NCBI RefSeq assembly: GCF_015832195.1
Contig: NC_052017.1
Coordinates: 71,177,801-71,241,800, forward strand
DNA length: 64,000 nucleotides
Direction: 5' to 3'
Origin: Motacilla alba alba
Lineage: Eukaryota; Chordata; Aves; Passeriformes; Motacillidae
The first letter of the stretch is position 1; each line of letters opens with the position of its first letter. The position numbers were made by a program, and so were the translations under genes. Below are positions 63,401-64,000 of this stretch, piece after piece. The notes beneath the pieces were generated by a model. That model saw only the letters and a list, made by a program, of their open reading frames with translations, had not been told where the DNA came from and made no database searches.

Positions 63401-63881
63401 CTAAGATCTATGAGGAGTAAGCACTTTTCTCCACACCCACCTGTTTCTCTCTTTCATCTAAAAGCCAACCTATTTGGTTTAATTTAAGCATCCACTGCAA
63501 TTTCTGTACCCACTGCTTGTTAAAAATGATTGAAAACTGGTTCACAACTAGTACTAATTGTATTTATTAGACTTTGCTGGTTAGATTAAAATAATGTAGG
63601 TGTCATGTTTACAGAAGTATCGGTCTATTAAATTTGTCAGATTTTGCACTGAGTAAGATGTAATCTCCTCAAAGTTTTTTTAGTAATATTTCCTAGCTCG
63701 GCTTAGCATGTCATTTTGAATTACAGACATCGTCACAGAATGACAGATAAGGTCCCCTGACCTGTCTCAGATTCGACAGAGAAATATGGTTGTCCCTGGA
63801 GAATGCTGTAGACAACTTTAGCACTGTTCCCATATGTAGGATCATCAGCATCAGTTGCAGTGACTTGCACAACAAAGGTAC
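41845..63881 (-). CDS. CDH6: CDH6, cadherin-6 (type II classical cadherin), 3' nine coding exons
   Basis: Complement of join 41845-42335, 46145-46396, 46484-46601, 47924-48045, 52509-52645, 58373-58626, 59955-60142, 61645-61812, 63762-63881. This is a calcium-dependent homophilic adhesion protein of the plasma membrane; chicken cadherin-6B acts in neural crest. The joined frame covers about residues 175-790: most of EC2, EC3-EC5, one transmembrane helix and the catenin-binding tail. Calcium motifs are visible ([44 protein letters not shown]). N-glycosylation sequons are NIT (exons at 61645 and 52509) and NFT (46484). The tail ends in [19 protein letters not shown], as in CDH6, and the full terminal sequence favours CDH6 over CDH9 or CDH10. 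The convergent DROSHA neighbour supports the assignment. The first coding exons are outside the window. All splice sites are GT-AG and the phases agree. Confidence 0.96.
43636..43793 (+). repeat. T/G-rich low-complexity tract
   Basis: About 160 nt is composed of T runs broken by GG and GTT. In the CDH6 transcript it would be A/C-rich. No repeat unit is regular. Confidence 0.85.
45413..45459 (+). repeat. (AT)n microsatellite, about 23 units
   Basis: A perfect AT dinucleotide array in CDH6 intron 11. The apparent IYIYIY ORFs across it are artefacts of the repeat. Confidence 0.97.
45766..45870 (+). repeat. (GGGAT)n pentamer satellite
   Basis: About 21 units of GGGAT, with interruptions at about 45780 (GGATA) and 45852 (GGCAT). 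It lies 300 bp from the (AT)n array. Arrays of this kind are frequent in bird introns. Confidence 0.97.
46145..46396 (-). CDS. CDH6: CDH6 exon (252 nt), EC5 end and transmembrane start
   Basis: It reads [60 protein letters not shown], then [23 protein letters not shown]. It ends inside the transmembrane helix. The CACDHRG cysteines are the conserved EC5 pattern. The donor is GTAAGT. Confidence 0.96.
46397..46483 (-). other. CDH6 intron 10, minimal size (87 nt)
   Basis: This GT-AG intron runs from GTGAAT to TTTCCAG and is far shorter than its neighbours (3809 and 1322 nt). If retained, the frame reads [19 protein letters not shown] and then stops, inside EC5. Confidence 0.9.
46484..46601 (-). 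CDS. CDH6: CDH6 exon (118 nt), EC5
   Basis: It reads [20 protein letters not shown], then [19 protein letters not shown], with an NFT sequon. The acceptor is TGTTTCAG and the donor GTGAAT. The following intron is only 87 nt. Confidence 0.95.
47056..47570 (+). mobile_element. Solo LTR of an endogenous retrovirus
   Basis: The 515-bp element starts TGTTG and ends CAACA, a perfect 5-bp terminal inverted repeat with the obligatory TG...CA ends. It is flanked by identical 6-bp target duplications GTAGAC (47050-47055 and 47571-47576). Inside, TATATAAA (47376-47383) is followed 60 nt later by AATAAA (47443-47448), the order expected for U3-R-U5 on the + strand. No internal gag, pol or env sequence is present, so this is a recombined solo copy. 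A 6-bp duplication fits alpha- or betaretrovirus-like elements, but the family cannot be assigned without a repeat library. It lies antisense to CDH6. Confidence 0.88.
47376..47383 (+). promoter_or_regulatory. LTR TATA box
   Basis: TATATAAA in the LTR U3. The start site would be expected about 25-30 nt downstream. Activity is not known. Confidence 0.65.
47924..48045 (-). CDS. CDH6: CDH6 exon (122 nt), EC4-EC5 linker
   Basis: It reads [20 protein letters not shown], then [20 protein letters not shown]. The DVNDNAPEF calcium linker closes EC4, and the Cys in FVCENA is a conserved EC5 cysteine. The donor is GTGTGT. Confidence 0.95.
48046..52508 (-). other. CDH6 intron 8
   Basis: This 4463-nt AT-rich intron contains a short direct repeat TTATAGTAGCTTG (49336-49348 and 49397-49409) and a poly(T) near 50028-50041. 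No repeat family or exon was recognised. Confidence 0.88.
52509..52645 (-). CDS. CDH6: CDH6 exon (137 nt), EC4
   Basis: It reads [20 protein letters not shown], then [20 protein letters not shown] and IAAEI. The DRE motif and an NIT sequon are present. The donor is GTAAGT. Confidence 0.95.
52646..58372 (-). other. CDH6 intron 7, largest in window
   Basis: This 5727-nt intron contains the longest non-CDH6 minus-strand ORF (143 aa at 53150-53581), which shows no domain and is judged chance. Perfect palindromes such as CTTTAATTAAAG occur near 57250. Nothing else is supported. Confidence 0.88.
58373..58626 (-). CDS. CDH6: CDH6 exon (254 nt), EC3 end and start of EC4
   Basis: It begins [19 protein letters not shown] with [20 protein letters not shown], the long loop typical of type II cadherin EC3. 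[14 protein letters not shown] follows at the EC3-EC4 linker, and the exon ends DPDAAKNPV. Confidence 0.96.
58627..59954 (-). other. CDH6 intron 6
   Basis: This 1328-nt intron contains nothing recognisable. Confidence 0.9.
59955..60142 (-). CDS. CDH6: CDH6 exon (188 nt), EC3
   Basis: It opens [19 protein letters not shown] and continues [20 protein letters not shown], then [17 protein letters not shown] and IITVKK. The DADVxEN motif is the calcium site at the start of a cadherin repeat. The donor GTACAC is weaker than consensus. Confidence 0.95.
60143..61644 (-). other. CDH6 intron 5
   Basis: This 1502-nt intron contains an A/G-only purine stretch at about 60923-60969. Nothing else was recognised. 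Confidence 0.88.
61645..61812 (-). CDS. CDH6: CDH6 exon (168 nt), EC2 end and EC2-EC3 linker
   Basis: It reads [35 protein letters not shown], then [20 protein letters not shown]. It contains the DRE and DxNDNxP calcium-binding motifs and an NIT sequon. The donor is GTATGG; the final A joins GC of the next exon to give Ser. Confidence 0.95.
61813..63761 (-). other. CDH6 intron 4
   Basis: This 1949-nt intron has a poly(A) run near 62154-62169. The ORF at 62218-62580 (+) has no domain. Confidence 0.88.
63762..63881 (-). CDS. CDH6: CDH6 exon (120 nt), EC2
   Basis: On the - strand the acceptor CATTGCAG precedes 63881 and the donor GTCAGG follows 63762. It reads [20 protein letters not shown], then [13 protein letters not shown] and SVESET, with the DAD calcium motif. 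Both end codons are split Gly. Confidence 0.95.
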
Positions 63882-64000
63882 CTGCAATGAAAAATTAAAG
63901 AAAACAAAAATTAATAGACTTTTTTCACAGCCAAGACAGTTTATGATGTAGAGAAAAAAAGCAATTCATGTTCAGGTCAGACTTGTGTCAGGAAGTTAGA
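63882..64000 (-). other. CDH6 intron 3, right-truncated
   Basis: This is the acceptor-side end of the intron preceding the EC2 exon. The window ends inside it, so the upstream coding exons (signal peptide, propeptide, EC1) are absent. Confidence 0.85.

Noticed and set aside
1..64000. CRISPR arrays, operons, riboswitches or phage-like systems
   Set aside because: The window is vertebrate nuclear DNA. The simple repeats lack spacer structure, and all strong coding signal is explained by two spliced genes and mobile-element remnants.

Overview
This is a vertebrate, almost certainly avian, nuclear genomic window (AT-rich, intron-rich, with degenerate CR1 LINE 3' ends of the bird type, a short solo retroviral LTR and GGGAT pentamer satellite). 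Species cannot be fixed from the sequence; the pentamer satellite and compact introns would fit a neoavian or passerine bird. It holds the 3' ends of two convergent protein-coding genes, and no prokaryotic or viral gene set.

Positions 1-14.3 kb, + strand: the last eight coding exons of DROSHA, the nuclear RNase III of the Microprocessor that cuts primary microRNAs. They encode the second RNase III domain, the dsRNA-binding domain and the C-terminus (about residues 1088-1374 in human numbering). All splice phases join cleanly and the stop is at 14024-14026, followed by a short 3' UTR with AATAAA at 14300.

Positions 14.3-35.1 kb: about 21 kb with no gene I can support. It contains ancient SINE-like and CR1 remnants, simple repeats and two G-quadruplex-capable runs.

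Positions 35.1-64 kb, - strand: the 3' part of CDH6 (cadherin-6, type II classical cadherin). Nine coding exons run from EC2 to the cytoplasmic catenin-binding tail (about residues 175-790). Internal exon lengths (120, 168, 188, 254, 137, 122, 118, 252 nt) have consistent phases. The first coding exons lie beyond the right edge. A 3' UTR of up to 6.7 kb is inferred down to a poly(A) signal at 35156-35161. The tail-to-tail DROSHA/CDH6 arrangement matches the human 5p13 order.

The two genes are not known to act in one pathway; their link here is conserved synteny. I did not find a previously undescribed biological system. The best secondary observations are a complete solo LTR with 6-bp target duplications antisense in CDH6 intron 9, an 87-nt CDH6 intron whose retention would give a membrane-free cadherin, an immediate in-frame stop after the transmembrane exon, and an old MIR-like SINE in the inferred CDH6 3' UTR.
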